DNA of 64,000 nt from Pectobacterium araliae (GCF_037076465.1 NZ_AP028908.1:558001-622000); one strand, 5' to 3'. Positions 1 to 10,819 are shown, numbered from the stretch's first letter. Made by a program: numbers and translations. Notes: generated by a model not told the origin, from the sequence alone.

Positions 1-1309
1 CGCCGTTGCTCATGACCAGGATGTGATCGCCTGGCTGTGCGGTCTTGACGATGTTCTCTATCAGCGTATCAATATCCGCGCTCCAGTGTGCGGGCTGTAT
101 GCAGGCTTCCGCGACTTCTACGACCTGCCACGGAATATGCGTCGGTTGGAAGAGGAAAACTTCATCGGCACGGGCTAATGACGGCGCGAGTTCGTTTTTG
201 CTCATCCCCAATTTCATGGTGTTCGAACGGGGTTCCAGTACGGCCAAAATACGGGCTGTCCCCCCTACCTTGCTGCGTAATGCCGACAGCGTAGCCAGAA
301 TAGCAGTAGGGTGGTGTGCAAAATCGTCATACACCGCGACGCCATGTTCGGTGCCGCGTAATTCAAGGCGACGACGGGCGTTGATAAAACCACCGAGTGC
401 GCGGCAGGCATCTTCGGGCAAGACGCCGACGTGGTGCGCAGCAGCGATGGCCATCAATCCGTTGTGCATGTTGTGTTCACCCACCAATTTCCAATGGACT
501 TCACCGACAAGCTCGTTGTTCAGATACACTTGATATTGGCTGGCATCAATAGCCACTTTCTGTGCGCGCCACACGCCTTCTTCACCGACCAACTCCTGTT
601 CACTCCAGCACCCCATTGCCATTACCTGTTTGAGGTTAAGATCATTGGTTGGTGAGATAATTTTCCCACTGCCTGGCACCAGTCGAACAAGATGGTGGAA
701 CTGTTTTTGAATGGCTTTCAGATCGTCAAAGATATCGGCGTGATCGAACTCAAGGTTGTTAAGCACCAGCGTTCTTGGGCAGTAATGGACGAACTTGGAA
801 CGTTTGTCGAAGAATGCGCAGTCGTACTCATCGGCTTCGAGCACCATGAACGGGCTGTCGCCCAACCGTGCGGAAACGGTGAAGTTGCCGGGAACGCCAC
901 CGATCACAAAGCCAGGCTGGTAGCCACAATCTTCCAGAATCCAGGTGACCATCCCCGCCGTGGTGGTTTTACCATGTGTCCCCGCGACGGCAATCACCCA
1001 GCGATCGCGTAGCACATAATCATGCAGCCACTGTGGGCCGGAAAAATAAGGTAACCCCTGTTCCAGTACGGCCTCGACGCACGGGTTGCCGCGCGACATC
1101 GCATTACCGATGATGACGAGATCGGGGGCGGGATCAAGTTGTGCTGGATCGTATCCCTGAATCAGAGTGATTCCCTGTTCTTCCAGTAAGGTACTCATGG
1201 GGGGATAAACATTCGCATCTGAGCCCGTGACGTCATGCCCCAGTGAGCGGGCGAGTAGGGCAAGGCCACCCATAAAGGTGCCGCAGATACCTAAAATATG
1301 AATACGCAT
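1..1309 (-). CDS. mpl: UDP-N-acetylmuramate:L-Ala-gamma-D-Glu-meso-DAP ligase, C-terminus off window
   Basis: Murein-peptide recycling enzyme of the Mur ligase family: it joins the recycled tripeptide L-Ala-gamma-D-Glu-meso-DAP to UDP-MurNAc using ATP in the cytoplasm. The start is the ATG read from 1309 downward (MRIHILGICGTFMGG). The Mur-type glycine-rich N-terminus and the ATP-binding loop GTHGKTTTAG at about residues 110-118 are clear, as is the EADEYDCAFFDKRSKF segment of the central domain. About 436 residues are present; the E. coli protein is about 457, so roughly the last 20 residues lie beyond the left edge. It is divergent from fbp, as in E. coli. Identity is firm. Confidence 0.95.
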   Translation of the reverse strand, partial: MRIHILGICGTFMGGLALLARSLGHDVTGSDANVYPPMSTLLEEQGITLIQGYDPAQLDPAPDLVIIGNAMSRGNPCVEAVLEQGLPYFSGPQWLHDYVLRDRWVIAVAGTHGKTTTAGMVTWILEDCGYQPGFVIGGVPGNFTVSARLGDSPFMVLEADEYDCAFFDKRSKFVHYCPRTLVLNNLEFDHADIFDDLKAIQKQFHHLVRLVPGSGKIISPTNDLNLKQVMAMGCWSEQELVGEEGVWRAQKVAIDASQYQVYLNNELVGEVHWKLVGEHNMHNGLMAIAAAHHVGVLPEDACRALGGFINARRRLELRGTEHGVAVYDDFAHHPTAILATLSALRSKVGGTARILAVLEPRSNTMKLGMSKNELAPSLARADEVFLFQPTHIPWQVVEVAEACIQPAHWSADIDTLIENIVKTAQPGDHILVMSNG

Positions 1310-1478
1310 ACATTTTCCATCTTCGCAATGAGTCTGCGCCACATTCTAACGCTATGAATCCGCCATAAGAAATGGATTTGACTAGGTACTCACTTTCTCT
1401 TTGGGCTACACTGCATGCGCAAACGTTGGCGGTGCAGAAATGAAACCGCTTTTCATCCGTAGATTCTGGAATAGTGTT

Positions 1479-2483
1479 ATGAAAACGTTAGGCGAATTTA
1501 TCGTCGAAAAACAGCACGATTTCTCTCACGCCACAGGTGAGCTTACCGCGCTGCTGTCTGCTATTAAACTGGGTGCCAAGATTATTCACCGTGATATCAA
1601 CAAAGCCGGTCTGGTTGATATCCTGGGAGCCAGTGGCGTTTCTAATGTTCAGGGCGAAGTGCAGATGAAGCTTGATCTGTATGCCAATGAAAAACTGAAA
1701 GCGGCATTAAAGGCGCGTGGTGAAGTGGCAGGTATTGCCTCTGAAGAAGAAGACGAGATCGTTATCTTTGAAGGCGATAAGGCGGAAAACGCTAAGTATG
1801 TGGTTCTGATGGACCCGCTGGACGGCTCGTCGAATATTGATGTAAACGTCTCTGTTGGTACGATTTTCTCTATTTATCGCCGTATTACCCCGCTGGGAAC
1901 CTCTGTCACGGAAGCGGACTTCTTGCAGCCGGGTAGCCAGCAGGTTGCTGCGGGCTATATCGTTTACGGTTCTTCTACCATGCTGGTGTACACCACGGGT
2001 CATGGCGTTCACGCCTTTACCTACGATCCGTCGCTCGGCGTATTCTGCCTCTCGCATGAAAAAGTTTGCTTCCCGGAAAAAGGGAATATGTATTCCATCA
2101 ACGAAGGGAACTACATTAAGTTTCCTGTCGGTGTGAAGAAGTACATAAAATACTGTCAGGAGCAGGATGAAGAGACGCAGCGTCCTTATACGTCGCGTTA
2201 CATCGGTTCACTGGTCGCGGATTTCCATCGTAACCTGTTGAAAGGCGGGATTTACCTGTATCCGAGTACGGCGAGCTACCCGAAAGGTAAACTGCGTTTG
2301 CTGTACGAATGCAACCCGATGGCATTTCTGGCTGAACAGGCAGGCGGTAAGGCTAGCGATGGTAAAAACCGTATTCTGGATATCACGCCAGAGAAGTTGC
2401 ATCAGCGCTCACCGTTCTTCGTAGGGACTGAGTCGATGGTTGATGACGTTGAACGTTTCATCCGTGAGTTCCCCGATGCCTAA
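1479..2483 (+). CDS. fbp: Fructose-1,6-bisphosphatase class I
   Basis: Gluconeogenic phosphatase that hydrolyses fructose-1,6-bisphosphate to fructose-6-phosphate with Mg2+. The metal and substrate loop DPLDGSSN lies at about residues 112-119 and is followed by [14 protein letters not shown]; the C-terminal half has the [23 protein letters not shown] segment split over the AMP/F6P-binding fold. The frame is open upstream to a TTG at 1401, but the ATG at 1479 gives [13 protein letters not shown], which matches the E. coli N-terminus. Length from there is 334 residues (family about 332). Divergent from mpl. Confidence 0.97.
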   Translation: MKTLGEFIVEKQHDFSHATGELTALLSAIKLGAKIIHRDINKAGLVDILGASGVSNVQGEVQMKLDLYANEKLKAALKARGEVAGIASEEEDEIVIFEGDKAENAKYVVLMDPLDGSSNIDVNVSVGTIFSIYRRITPLGTSVTEADFLQPGSQQVAAGYIVYGSSTMLVYTTGHGVHAFTYDPSLGVFCLSHEKVCFPEKGNMYSINEGNYIKFPVGVKKYIKYCQEQDEETQRPYTSRYIGSLVADFHRNLLKGGIYLYPSTASYPKGKLRLLYECNPMAFLAEQAGGKASDGKNRILDITPEKLHQRSPFFVGTESMVDDVERFIREFPDA

Positions 2484-2534
2484 TTAATGCTGTCTCGTGT
2501 TGGTGGGTAACCTGCCAACGCGGGATGACTGCTT

Positions 2535-2558
2535 ATGGCGTGCTATCCAGTACGCCAT
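2535..2558. repeat. Small hairpin between fbp and ruvX
   Basis: Arms ATGGCGT and ACGCCAT pair around a 10-nt loop between the convergent fbp and ruvX genes. There is no T-run, so it is a weak candidate for a transcription end. A second imperfect hairpin (GTTGG / CCAAC) lies just upstream at about 2497-2520. Confidence 0.35.
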
Positions 2559-2604
2559 CTTTGTACGTCATCACTAGCGACCTTAAAAAATACTCTCCCC
2601 GTTT

Positions 2605-3027
2605 CTAAGACTGAGCCTCGAACCAGCTTTCCAGAATAATCACCGCAGAGGCAGCATCTACGCTACCTTTGTCCAGCGCTTTAAAGCCACCGCGTTCAAA
2701 AAGGTCGGCGCGAGCTTCTACGGTACTTAACCGTTCATCCTGTAGCGCAATGGCGACGCCAAAGCGACCATGCAGTCGGTTAGCAAATTTCCGCGCCCGT
2801 GCCGTCAACGGCTGTTCGGTGCCATCCATGTTGAGCGGCAGGCCGACGACGACCAGATCGGGCTGCCATTCTGACAACAGCTTCTCCACTTTTTGCCAGT
2901 CGGGGATACCTTCCTGCGCTTTGAATGATGTGAGTGCGCGTGCTGTACCGGTAATTTCCTGACCGATGGCGACGCCGATGCTTTTTGTTCCAAAATCAAA
3001 GGCAAGAAGAGTTCTGCTGGTCATCAA
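2605..3027 (-). CDS. ruvX: Putative pre-16S rRNA nuclease, RNase H fold (YqgF family)
   Basis: YqgF/RuvX family protein, implicated in maturation of the 5' end of 16S rRNA and essential in E. coli. The N-terminus reads [20 protein letters not shown], with the catalytic-type Asp of the FDFGTKSIG motif at about residue 11; a second acidic motif [11 protein letters not shown] lies near residue 98, and the C-terminal [12 protein letters not shown] carries the third acidic position. Length is 140 residues (family about 138). Its first codon overlaps the yqgE stop by 4 nt, so the two are translationally coupled. It ends the gshB-yqgE-ruvX series. Confidence 0.95.
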   Translation of the reverse strand: MMTSRTLLAFDFGTKSIGVAIGQEITGTARALTSFKAQEGIPDWQKVEKLLSEWQPDLVVVGLPLNMDGTEQPLTARARKFANRLHGRFGVAIALQDERLSTVEARADLFERGGFKALDKGSVDAASAVIILESWFEAQS

Positions 3028-3587
3028 GCGTGTCCTGCTTCGGTAGAGATATTATGAATATCGATGCCCAGTTTTCTGGCTGCCGCCCGCCATCGTTCGG
3101 CAATCGGCGTGTGGAACAGAATATCTTTGTCGGCTGGCGTCGTCAGCCAGGCATTCTCCAACAGTTCTTCTTCCAGTTGGCCGTTTTCCCAGGCGGAATA
3201 GCCTAAGGCGACCAGCGTATTTTGGGGCTGATTAGGTGTACCTAACGTTTCCAGCACGTCTTTTGAGGTGGTGATCATGGTGTCCTCAGAAATACTGATG
3301 CTGGAACCGAAGCCTGAGCAGGGGGTATGTAAGATAAAACCGCGATCGTCCGCCAGTGGGCCGCCCATAAACACGGGTTTATCTAACCGGATAGCAGGAT
3401 CGCGCGGCGTTGGGTCTATTTTTAGCTTTTTTAGCACGTTTTCTACTGAAAACTGATCCATCGGTTTGTTGATGATCAGTCCCATAGCTCCGTCTTCATT
3501 ATGTTCGCAGATATAGACCACCGAACGTTTAAATACAGAGTCCTGTAGTGCTGGCATAGCAATGAGGAAGTGATGCTGTAAATTCAT
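3024..3587 (-). CDS. yqgE: YqgE/AlgH family (DUF179) protein
   Basis: Conserved small protein of the AlgH/UPF0301 family with no established biochemical activity. The start [20 protein letters not shown] and the internal [12 protein letters not shown] and [14 protein letters not shown] segments are family signatures. It has 187 residues, the usual length. It lies between gshB and ruvX with a 4-nt overlap into ruvX, an arrangement conserved across enterobacteria. Function should be left as unknown. Confidence 0.93.
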   Translation of the reverse strand: MNLQHHFLIAMPALQDSVFKRSVVYICEHNEDGAMGLIINKPMDQFSVENVLKKLKIDPTPRDPAIRLDKPVFMGGPLADDRGFILHTPCSGFGSSISISEDTMITTSKDVLETLGTPNQPQNTLVALGYSAWENGQLEEELLENAWLTTPADKDILFHTPIAERWRAAARKLGIDIHNISTEAGHA

Positions 3588-3620
3588 TGTGTATTTTTAT
3601 CGATATCCGTCAGCGTTGGA

Positions 3621-3646
3621 GAAACGGCCCGTGTTGCGCGGGCCGG
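3621..3646 (-). terminator. Probable gshB terminator hairpin
   Basis: Arms CGGCCCG (3625-3631) and CGGGCCG (3639-3645) form a GC-rich hairpin just beyond the gshB stop. On the minus strand it is followed by a short T-rich stretch (TTTCT). Moderate strength; it may attenuate rather than end transcription before yqgE. Confidence 0.5.
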
Positions 3647-3661
3647 ATAGCGTATTTGGTA

Positions 3662-4621
3662 TTAACGGGTACGTGCGGCCAGACGTTTTTCAATCGCGTC
3701 CATTAGCATGCCGGTGATGGACACGTCTGGGTAAGCCGCTTCGATTTCACGCACGCAGGTCGGGCTGGTGACGTTAATTTCTGTCAGACGATCACCGATG
3801 ATGTCCAGACCGACGAAAATCAGGCCTTTGGCTTTTAACGTCGGTGCGACGTCACGGGCGATTTTCCAGTCACTTTCGGTTAGCGGACGTGCTTCGCCAC
3901 GACCACCGGCTGCCAGATTGCCGCGTGTCTCACCGCTTTTGGGAATACGTGCCAGGCAGTAAGGAACGGGTTCGCCATCGACCACCAGCACGCGCTTGTC
4001 GCCGTCTTTAATCTCAGGCAGGTAGTTTTGCGCCATGCAGTAGCGGCTGGCGTGTTCGGTCAGGGTCTCGATGATGACTGAGACGTTGGCGTCATCCTGC
4101 TTCAAACGGAAAATAGATGCGCCACCCATCCCGTCTAGCGGTTTGAGAATAACGTCGCCGTGTTTTTCATGGAACTGGCGCAGTTTGTCTGCACGACGCG
4201 TGACGAGCGTATCGGGTGTCAGATGCGGGAACCAGGCAGTGAACAGCTTTTCATTGCAATCGCGCAGGCTTTGCGGTTTGTTGACGATCAGCGTGCCTTT
4301 CTCTTCCGCACGTTCCAGAATATAGGTGGCGTAAATGAACTCCGTATCGAACGGCGGATCTTTACGCATCAGCACCACATCCAACTCTTCCAGCGCAATA
4401 TCCTGCTCGCCAGAGAAATCATACCAGCCGTCGTAGTCGTACTGGACGCTCAGGCGACGCGTTGTGGCACGGGCGACACCTGCGTGCATATAGAGATCGT
4501 TCATCTCCATATAATGCAGTTCCCAACCACGGCGCTGTGCTTCCAGCAGCATGGCAAAGCTGGTGTCTTTCTTGATATTGATGGTGTCAATTGGGTCCAT
4601 CACGATACCGAGTTTGATCAT
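3662..4621 (-). CDS. gshB: Glutathione synthetase
   Basis: Second step of glutathione synthesis: ATP-dependent ligation of glycine to gamma-glutamylcysteine in the cytoplasm. It is an ATP-grasp enzyme: the N-terminal MIKLGIVMDPIDTINIKKDT, the central VILKPLDGMGGASIFRL nucleotide-binding loop and the C-terminal GLIFVGLDIIGDRLTEINVT metal-binding segment are all present. Length is 319 residues (E. coli 316). It starts 11 nt after the rsmE stop, so the two are probably co-transcribed. Confidence 0.97.
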   Translation of the reverse strand: MIKLGIVMDPIDTINIKKDTSFAMLLEAQRRGWELHYMEMNDLYMHAGVARATTRRLSVQYDYDGWYDFSGEQDIALEELDVVLMRKDPPFDTEFIYATYILERAEEKGTLIVNKPQSLRDCNEKLFTAWFPHLTPDTLVTRRADKLRQFHEKHGDVILKPLDGMGGASIFRLKQDDANVSVIIETLTEHASRYCMAQNYLPEIKDGDKRVLVVDGEPVPYCLARIPKSGETRGNLAAGGRGEARPLTESDWKIARDVAPTLKAKGLIFVGLDIIGDRLTEINVTSPTCVREIEAAYPDVSITGMLMDAIEKRLAARTR

Positions 4622-4632
4622 TCTTTTCTCCT

Positions 4633-5367
4633 TTACCCCAAATCGCCGAAACGTACCTGTAAGGCGGTCATGGCGGTGAGTGCAGTGGTTTCTGTGCGCA
4701 AGACGCGTGGCCCCAACAGGATATCAGTGAATCCGTGTTCTGAGGTCATGGTAATTTCACTGGCGGTGAGTCCGCCTTCCGGGCCGATCAGCAACCTAAC
4801 CCGATCTACCGGCAGCGGTAGCGTATTGATACTCTGTGTAGCGCGTGGGTGCAGATTCAATTTCAGCGCGTTGTCTTGCTCCGCACACCAGGCATCCAGC
4901 GTCATCGCTGGCCGTACCAACGGCACACAGTTGCGGCCAGATTGTTCACAGGCAGCAACCGCGATTTTTTGCCACTGGCTAATTTTCTTCTCCATACGTT
5001 CTGCATCCAGTTTTACCCCACAGCGTTCAGACAGCAGCGGCGTAATCACATTGACGCCCAGCTCGATGGATTTCTGAATGGTAAATTCCATCTTCTCGCC
5101 GCGCGACATCACCTGTCCCAGATGCAAATGCAGGGGGGATTCTTTATCTTCCAACTTACCTGCTGTGACGCTAACGCGCACACTCTTTTTTCCCGCCGCG
5201 ATAATTTCTGCATCAAAGACATGATTGCTGCCATCAAATAGCTGCAATGATTGACCCGTATTCATGCGTAACACGCGACCAACATGGTTGGCGGCATCGT
5301 CGCGTAGTTCGACTTCACCACCGTTAAGGGGAAGCGTCTCGGGATGAAAAATGCGTGGTACTCGCAT
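4633..5367 (-). CDS. rsmE: 16S rRNA m3U1498 methyltransferase
   Basis: SAM-dependent methyltransferase of the RsmE/SPOUT superfamily that modifies U1498 of 16S rRNA. The N-terminal PUA-like part begins [19 protein letters not shown]; the C-terminal knotted domain has [14 protein letters not shown] and [16 protein letters not shown], the SAM-binding loops. It has 244 residues, close to the family norm. It is upstream of gshB on the same strand with a short spacer. Confidence 0.95.
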   Translation of the reverse strand: MRVPRIFHPETLPLNGGEVELRDDAANHVGRVLRMNTGQSLQLFDGSNHVFDAEIIAAGKKSVRVSVTAGKLEDKESPLHLHLGQVMSRGEKMEFTIQKSIELGVNVITPLLSERCGVKLDAERMEKKISQWQKIAVAACEQSGRNCVPLVRPAMTLDAWCAEQDNALKLNLHPRATQSINTLPLPVDRVRLLIGPEGGLTASEITMTSEHGFTDILLGPRVLRTETTALTAMTALQVRFGDLG

Positions 5368-5422
5368 ACTGAATTAAGACCTTTGAATGAAAATTAACCG
5401 GCGTCGGAACGCCAGAAATAGG

Positions 5423-5449
5423 CAAAACCACCGTCATTGGACGGTGGTT
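5423..5449 (-). terminator. endA terminator
   Basis: A perfect 10-bp stem AACCACCGTC / GACGGTGGTT (5426-5435 and 5440-5449) with loop ATTG, followed on the minus strand by TTTT. It lies directly downstream of endA. Confidence 0.75.
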
Positions 5450-5485
5450 GCATTGGAAACTGATTCGCTATAGTAGGTAGACGAA

Positions 5486-6184
5486 TTAGCGCTGGCAAGC
5501 CTGTTGAACGTAGGGATTTGGGTTTCCCTGTTTTGCCGCGATACGTTGATTGCGGGTACATTCCCATTGCGTGACAGGGTACAGCTTATCCCAGGCTTCA
5601 AACAACTGAGTTTGTTGGCTAGAAAGGCGTAATTGATAGCGGTCGCGCATGTAGAAATAGGTACGTGCGATCTGGCCGCGGGCGCGAGTCGGTGGTTCTG
5701 CCAGATTATTTTTGAAATCGACCTTCATCTCGCATTGACCATATTGGGATGCGCCGCTGTTCCACTGGCCATACATGGCATTGCCGCGATCGCCGTTAAC
5801 CTCACCGATAGCGGGTTGCAGGTTATGTAAATCGGTTTCCATCTCACGGTAAACCGGATCGCTGTTACAGTTCTTTCTGCCGCCATCCTGCCAGCACTGG
5901 CGCTGGTGGCCGAACTGCCAGGCGGGTACAACGTGCTCCCACTCAATGCGGCTGGCACGCTGTGCATTTTTTCTTACCTGATAACCGCAGGATTCCAGAT
6001 CGGGTGTGCCTTTCTTGCCCTGCCACGTAATTTTGCAGCCGCAGTAGAACGACCCCGGCGCATCGCGATTAATGTTGACAGCGGCGGCTTTTGCCTGCGA
6101 AAAATTATTGATGTTTTGACTCTGCGCGATGGCCGAAAATAGACCCGCGCCAACGGCAGCGATAGCGAGAATTTTGCGTAGCAT
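5486..6184 (-). CDS. endA: Periplasmic endonuclease I
   Basis: Non-specific periplasmic DNase. I place the start at the ATG read from 6184 ([20 protein letters not shown]), because a signal peptide begins there; the frame stays open to 6241 but the extra 19 residues would mask it. The mature part contains [11 protein letters not shown], the His-containing beta-beta-alpha-metal nuclease motif, and later [19 protein letters not shown]. Length is 232 residues (E. coli 235). It sits between sprT and rsmE as in E. coli. Confidence 0.94.
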   Translation of the reverse strand: MLRKILAIAAVGAGLFSAIAQSQNINNFSQAKAAAVNINRDAPGSFYCGCKITWQGKKGTPDLESCGYQVRKNAQRASRIEWEHVVPAWQFGHQRQCWQDGGRKNCNSDPVYREMETDLHNLQPAIGEVNGDRGNAMYGQWNSGASQYGQCEMKVDFKNNLAEPPTRARGQIARTYFYMRDRYQLRLSSQQTQLFEAWDKLYPVTQWECTRNQRIAAKQGNPNPYVQQACQR

Positions 6185-6280
6185 ATTCCAAATAATCCAC
6201 AGGCGGTAAAGTTGGCAGACTACCGGATGTCTTAGCGGCAAGCAAACGCAAAAGCAGTTTTTAAAACTGTAAATTCCCGT

Positions 6281-6793
6281 TTAAATAGAGCTTTTTACAT
6301 CATGACGTAAGGTTTTCCCGCAACGGCGGCAGCGATATTCTGTTTCGCCACGTTGTACCCGATTGTGCCGACGAATCGTGAGCTCATGCTGTTGGCAATC
6401 GCACAGGTAAGTGAAGGTCTTCCCCTGCACGGAGTGCACCGCAAATCGATGTGTGCGTTTTGCCGGAACGTGCAGGACGCTTTCCATCATCCAACGCCAC
6501 TCTTTACCGTGTGGTGCGACACGGCCAAAACGTGCGTAGACCAGCAGATGAGCCAATTCATGAGGAACGACTTCATCGATAAAAGCCTGCTGATTTTCCT
6601 GCAACAAAACGGGGTTCAGCCGGATTTCGCAGTGTTGTAGCCAAGCGGTTCCTGCGGTTGAACCGCGTTGCTGGTAATTTACTGCTGGCTCGGTGTAGTT
6701 CGTTTGCAAAGTGAGGTTGGCCTGCTGCAATTTATCACGCAGGCAGCGCATCACAGCCTGATGGCTGGCAATGGGAATTCGGGGAGTGTTCAT
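6281..6793 (-). CDS. sprT: SprT-family zinc metalloprotease-like protein
   Basis: SprT family protein with the zinc-binding HExxH motif ([11 protein letters not shown]) and a C-terminal zinc ribbon (CDCQQHE and CRRCGKTL pairs). The precise cellular role in enterobacteria is not settled. The start chosen is the ATG at 6793 ([20 protein letters not shown]), which aligns with the E. coli protein; an in-frame upstream start at 6829 would add 12 poorly conserved residues. Length is 170 residues. In E. coli galP lies between sprT and metK; here they are adjacent. Confidence 0.9.
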   Translation of the reverse strand: MNTPRIPIASHQAVMRCLRDKLQQANLTLQTNYTEPAVNYQQRGSTAGTAWLQHCEIRLNPVLLQENQQAFIDEVVPHELAHLLVYARFGRVAPHGKEWRWMMESVLHVPAKRTHRFAVHSVQGKTFTYLCDCQQHELTIRRHNRVQRGETEYRCRRCGKTLRHDVKSSI

Positions 6794-6867
6794 TGCTGTG
6801 AGCATAAATTGAGTGGCAGGGAGACGCAATAGGGAAACTGGGGCGAAATATTCAGGGATTCAGAATG

Positions 6868-6896
6868 AGAAACGGCGAATTTTCATTCGCCGTTTG
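6868..6896 (-). terminator. metK terminator
   Basis: An 11-bp perfect stem AAACGGCGAAT / ATTCGCCGTTT (6870-6880, 6885-6895), loop TTTC, followed on the minus strand by TTTCTC. It sits just beyond the metK stop at 6917. Confidence 0.65.
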
Positions 6897-6916
6897 GTAT
6901 TTATTGCATTGCCGGA

Positions 6917-8068
6917 TTACAGACCGGCAGCTTCACGCAGCTGTGCGGCTTTATCCGTTTTTTCCCATGGGAAATGTTCACGGCCAAAGTGGCCATAGGC
7001 TGCCGTTTCCTGATAAATCGGATGCAGCAGATCCAGCATCTGGATTAAGCCGTAAGGACGCAGATCGAAGAATTCGCGCACCAGCAGCGTCAGTTGCTCG
7101 GTGGACACTTTCTCTGTGCCGAAGGTTTCGATCATGATGGATGTCGGTTCCGCTACGCCAATCGCGTAGGACACCTGAATCTCGCAGCGATCGGCCAGGC
7201 CAGCCGCGACGATGTTTTTGGCGACATAACGCGCAGCATAGGCAGCAGAACGGTCTACTTTAGAAGGGTCCTTACCGGAGAACGCACCGCCACCGTGGCG
7301 AGCGGCACCGCCGTAGGTATCAACGATGATTTTACGACCGGTCAGACCGCAATCACCCATTGGGCCGCCGATAACAAAGCGCCCTGTTGGGTTGATGAAA
7401 TATTTGGTACTGGCAGACAGCCACTCTGCTGGCAGAACCGGTTTAATGATCTCTTCCATCACCGCTTCATGCAGATCTTTCTGGCTAATGTCTTCTGAAT
7501 GCTGGGTAGACAGCACCACGGCATCAATACCGGCAATCTTGCCATCGTCGTACAGGAACGTAACCTGGCTTTTCGCATCCGGGCGCAACCACGGCAGAGA
7601 ACCGCTCTTGCGAACCTCTGACTGGCGCTGAACCAGACGGTGTGCATAAGTCACGGGGGCTGGCATCAGTACGTCGGTTTCGTTGGTCGCGTAGCCGAAC
7701 ATCAGACCTTGGTCACCCGCGCCTTGTTCCAGCGGATCGCGGCGGTCAACACCCTGATTGATGTCAGGAGATTGCTTGCCAATGGCATTCAACACGGCAC
7801 AAGAGTTGGCATCAAAGCCCATTTCAGAATTGACATAACCGATGTCACGCACGGTGCGACGGGTAATTTCTTCGATATCGACCCAGGCACTGGTAGTGAT
7901 TTCACCACCGACTAACACCATTCCGGTCTTTACATAGGTCTCACAAGCGACACGCGCTTTTGGATCTTGCTCCAGAATGGCGTCGAGAACCGCATCTGAA
8001 ATCTGGTCAGCAATTTTATCAGGATGTCCTTCAGAGACTGACTCGGACGTAAAAAGGTGTTTAGCCAT
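6917..8068 (-). CDS. metK: S-adenosylmethionine synthetase
   Basis: Forms S-adenosylmethionine from methionine and ATP. The start is the ATG at 8068 ([20 protein letters not shown]); the frame is open to 8137 but the preceding residues are not family-like. Signatures are [13 protein letters not shown] near residue 14, [12 protein letters not shown] near 115 and [18 protein letters not shown] in the centre. Length is 383 residues (E. coli 384). Candidate MetJ operator repeats lie 56-79 nt upstream of the start. It is divergent from speA across a 714-bp intergenic region. Confidence 0.97.
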   Translation of the reverse strand: MAKHLFTSESVSEGHPDKIADQISDAVLDAILEQDPKARVACETYVKTGMVLVGGEITTSAWVDIEEITRRTVRDIGYVNSEMGFDANSCAVLNAIGKQSPDINQGVDRRDPLEQGAGDQGLMFGYATNETDVLMPAPVTYAHRLVQRQSEVRKSGSLPWLRPDAKSQVTFLYDDGKIAGIDAVVLSTQHSEDISQKDLHEAVMEEIIKPVLPAEWLSASTKYFINPTGRFVIGGPMGDCGLTGRKIIVDTYGGAARHGGGAFSGKDPSKVDRSAAYAARYVAKNIVAAGLADRCEIQVSYAIGVAEPTSIMIETFGTEKVSTEQLTLLVREFFDLRPYGLIQMLDLLHPIYQETAAYGHFGREHFPWEKTDKAAQLREAAGL

Positions 8069-8123
8069 GAATTTCTTTACCTTCAAATCAAAGCCGCTAA
8101 GCAATGTATCGGTTAATCGGTAT

Positions 8124-8147
8124 AGACGGATTAACATCTGGATGGCT
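8124..8147 (-). promoter_or_regulatory. Candidate MetJ operator (three tandem met boxes) upstream of metK
   Basis: Three contiguous 8-mers AGACGGAT, TAACATCT and GGATGGCT match the met-box consensus AGACGTCT at 6, 5 and 5 of 8 positions. Tandem 8-bp spacing upstream of metK is what MetJ (methionine repressor, SAM as corepressor) recognises in enterobacteria. The individual boxes are degenerate, so the call rests on phasing and location. Confidence 0.55.
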
Positions 8148-8782
8148 ATTCTAGGTCACCTTTTGGTCTCAGTGCCAGTAGTTTTTCGTGTTAGCTCGCC
8201 ATCACATTTAAACATCGGCCGTTTTTTCTTTTACAAGAGATGACTGGCGATAATTTTCATTTTGCTTTTCCGGCAGCATCTCTGTATAAACGCGCGAGCG
8301 GTAACGGTAATCTAGCCCGCAACATCTTGAATTTCTCATTGATAGCTGACCGCATGACTGCGGCGCGCGTGGAGGTGATTGGATTAATGATCCGTTGTTT
8401 ACTGAGTGTATTGCCTTCGCAATACGTCCCTTTTGACGCTATCGCGTCAGCGACTCAACCCTTCTTTTCCGTATCCAGACGTAGCCTGTCGTTAAATTCA
8501 ACACAGGACTCCAGGGCTGGTTAATCTGCCTGTTATTCTTTCTGCCAGAAGCGTTTAACGACTTTCTGGTCACGTTCGCCCGGTGGTTTTCACAACGAGT
8601 TTTTTCGACCCGTAACACGGAGCCTGACAACGTGTTTTACACTAATAAGAGTAATAAAGTGACGGCATACTTTACCAGGCCGGTTTTTTCACTGTCGACG
8701 CCGCATGTTGCAGGTATGCTTATGTGGGCTGTTTATTCAGGTACTGATGTGATTAGCAGTATAGAAAAAGAAGAGGTTCGTT
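8148..8782. other. Intergenic region between divergent metK and speA
   Basis: About 635 bp without a convincing gene. Small open frames on both strands (for example 8240-8524 on the plus strand) have no recognisable protein character. It must hold the promoters of both flanking genes and a long speA 5' leader. E. coli has small genes of the yqg series here; I could not recognise them. Confidence 0.6.
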
Positions 8783-10762
8783 ATGTCTGACGACATGATT
8801 CATCACGGCTCGTCAGCGACGGGTAAACATGAAAATTTGCGCTCTATGCAGGAGGTTGCCATGAATGACCGTAATGCCAGCGAAATGCTTCGTACCTATA
8901 ATATTGCCTGGTGGGGCAATAATTATTATGACGTCAATGAATTAGGACACATTAGCGTGTGCCCGGACCCCGACGTACCAGAAGCTCGCGTCGATCTGGC
9001 CAGATTGGTCAAAGATATGCAGAAAGAGAACCATCAGCGCCTTCCTGCGCTGTTCTGCTTTCCGCAAATCCTTCAGCATCGCCTGCGTTCTATCAACGCT
9101 GCGTTTAAACAGGCTCGCGAATCGTTTGGCTATGAAGGCGGCTATTTTCTGGTTTACCCGATCAAGGTTAACCAGCATCGTCGCGTCATTGAGTCATTGG
9201 CTAATTCCGGTGAGCCGCTGGGCCTTGAGGCTGGCTCAAAAGCGGAACTGATGGCGGTACTGGGCCATGCGGGCATGACGCGCACGGTGATTGTGTGTAA
9301 CGGCTACAAAGACCGTGAATACATCCGTTTGGCATTGATCGGCGAAAAACTCGGTCACAAGGTTTATCTGGTCATCGAGAAGATGTCCGAAATCCGGCTG
9401 GTGCTGGAAGAGGCTGAGCGTTTGAATGTGGTGCCGCGCCTCGGCGTTCGCGCGCGTCTCGCCTCTCAGGGCTCGGGTAAATGGCAATCCAGCGGTGGCG
9501 AAAAATCCAAATTTGGTCTGGCGGCGGTTCAGGTGCTGCAACTGGTTGAGATGCTGCGCGAGGCTGGGAAGTTGGATAGCCTGCAATTGCTGCATTTCCA
9601 TTTGGGATCGCAACTGGCGAATATCCGTGATATCGCGACGGGTGTGCGCGAATCTGCGCGTTTCTATGTTGAGTTGCATAAACTGGGCGTAAATATCCAG
9701 TGCTTTGATGTTGGTGGCGGCTTGGGCGTTGATTATGAAGGAACCCGTTCCCAGTCCGACTGCTCAGTCAACTATGGTCTGAATGAGTACGCCAACAACG
9801 TGATCTGGGGCATCGGCGATGCCTGTAATGAGCACGGTTTGCCGCATCCGACGGTCATCACCGAATCTGGTCGTGCGGTCACTGCGCATCATACTGTGTT
9901 GGTTTCCAATATTATCGGGGTTGAACGTAACGAATTCAGCGAACCTACCGAGCCGGAAGAAGACGCGCCGCGTGCGTTGGAGAGCCTGTGGTCAACCTGG
10001 AAAGAAATCAAGCAGCCGGGGAAACGTCGTTCGCTGCGTGAGTGGCTACATGACAGCCAAATGGACTTGCATGATGTGCACACCCAGTACACGCACGGCA
10101 TGTTGGACCTGACACAGCGTGCAAAAGCAGAGCAGCTTTATCTGAGCATCTGTCAGATGATTCAGGAACAGTTGGATCCGAGTAACCGTGCGCATCGGCC
10201 GGTGATTGATGAATTACAGGAACGCATGGCTGACAAATTGTATGTCAACTTCTCGCTGTTCCAATCCATGCCGGATGCATGGGGGATCGATCAACTGTTC
10301 CCCGTCATGCCGTTGGAAGGGCTAAACAAGCCGCCTGAGCGTCGTGCTGTCCTGCTTGATATCACCTGTGACTCAGATGGCACGATCGATCATTATGTTG
10401 ATGGTGATGGAATCGCGACAACGATGCCAATGCCGCCTTACGATCCAGAAAACCCGCCGTTGCTGGGCTTCTTTATGGTCGGTGCCTATCAGGAAATTCT
10501 GGGTAACATGCATAATCTGTTTGGCGATACGTCGACCGTCGATGTGTTTGTCTTCCAAGACGGCACCGTTGAGATTGAAGAGTCTGATGAAGGGAATACA
10601 GTTGCCGATATGCTGGAATATGTGCAGCTTGACCCCAAAGTGCTGATGACGCGTTTCCGCGATCAGGTTAAAGAAACCGACCTTGATGCTGAACTTCAGG
10701 CGCAGTTCCTGGAAGAATTTGAAACCGGGCTGTATGGCTATACTTATTTGGAAGATGAGTAA
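8783..10762 (+). CDS. speA: Biosynthetic arginine decarboxylase
   Basis: PLP-dependent enzyme converting arginine to agmatine, the entry to putrescine. The PLP lysine is in [18 protein letters not shown] at about residue 127; the fold-III decarboxylase glycine loop [13 protein letters not shown] is near residue 310. The N-terminal [11 protein letters not shown] matches the E. coli start. Length is 659 residues (E. coli 658). In E. coli speB (agmatinase) follows directly; here the next gene is an unrelated regulator, so agmatine must be handled by an enzyme encoded elsewhere. Confidence 0.97.
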   Translation: MSDDMIHHGSSATGKHENLRSMQEVAMNDRNASEMLRTYNIAWWGNNYYDVNELGHISVCPDPDVPEARVDLARLVKDMQKENHQRLPALFCFPQILQHRLRSINAAFKQARESFGYEGGYFLVYPIKVNQHRRVIESLANSGEPLGLEAGSKAELMAVLGHAGMTRTVIVCNGYKDREYIRLALIGEKLGHKVYLVIEKMSEIRLVLEEAERLNVVPRLGVRARLASQGSGKWQSSGGEKSKFGLAAVQVLQLVEMLREAGKLDSLQLLHFHLGSQLANIRDIATGVRESARFYVELHKLGVNIQCFDVGGGLGVDYEGTRSQSDCSVNYGLNEYANNVIWGIGDACNEHGLPHPTVITESGRAVTAHHTVLVSNIIGVERNEFSEPTEPEEDAPRALESLWSTWKEIKQPGKRRSLREWLHDSQMDLHDVHTQYTHGMLDLTQRAKAEQLYLSICQMIQEQLDPSNRAHRPVIDELQERMADKLYVNFSLFQSMPDAWGIDQLFPVMPLEGLNKPPERRAVLLDITCDSDGTIDHYVDGDGIATTMPMPPYDPENPPLLGFFMVGAYQEILGNMHNLFGDTSTVDVFVFQDGTVEIEESDEGNTVADMLEYVQLDPKVLMTRFRDQVKETDLDAELQAQFLEEFETGLYGYTYLEDE

Positions 10763-10781
10763 GTGTAATGGCTTGAGTGAA

Positions 10782-10810
10782 AAGGGATGCGAGTGAGCAT
10801 CCCTTTTTTT
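10782..10810 (+). terminator. speA terminator
   Basis: Stem AAGGGATGC / GCATCCCTT (10782-10790, 10797-10805) with loop GAGTGA, followed by an uninterrupted T-run. A standard intrinsic terminator directly after speA; on the other strand it may also end the converging LuxR-type gene. Confidence 0.9.
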
Positions 10811-10819
10811 CGCCTGCGA

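Noticed and set aside
1401..1478. Upstream TTG extension of fbp
   Set aside because: The added 26 residues are not found in FBPase proteins; the ATG at 1479 matches the family start.
4160..5077. Open frame of 305 codons on the plus strand across gshB and rsmE
   Set aside because: Antisense to two conserved genes including their junction; no protein-like signature.
8240..8524. 94-codon open frame in the metK-speA gap
   Set aside because: No ribosome site, no recognisable family and no match to the small genes known there in E. coli.
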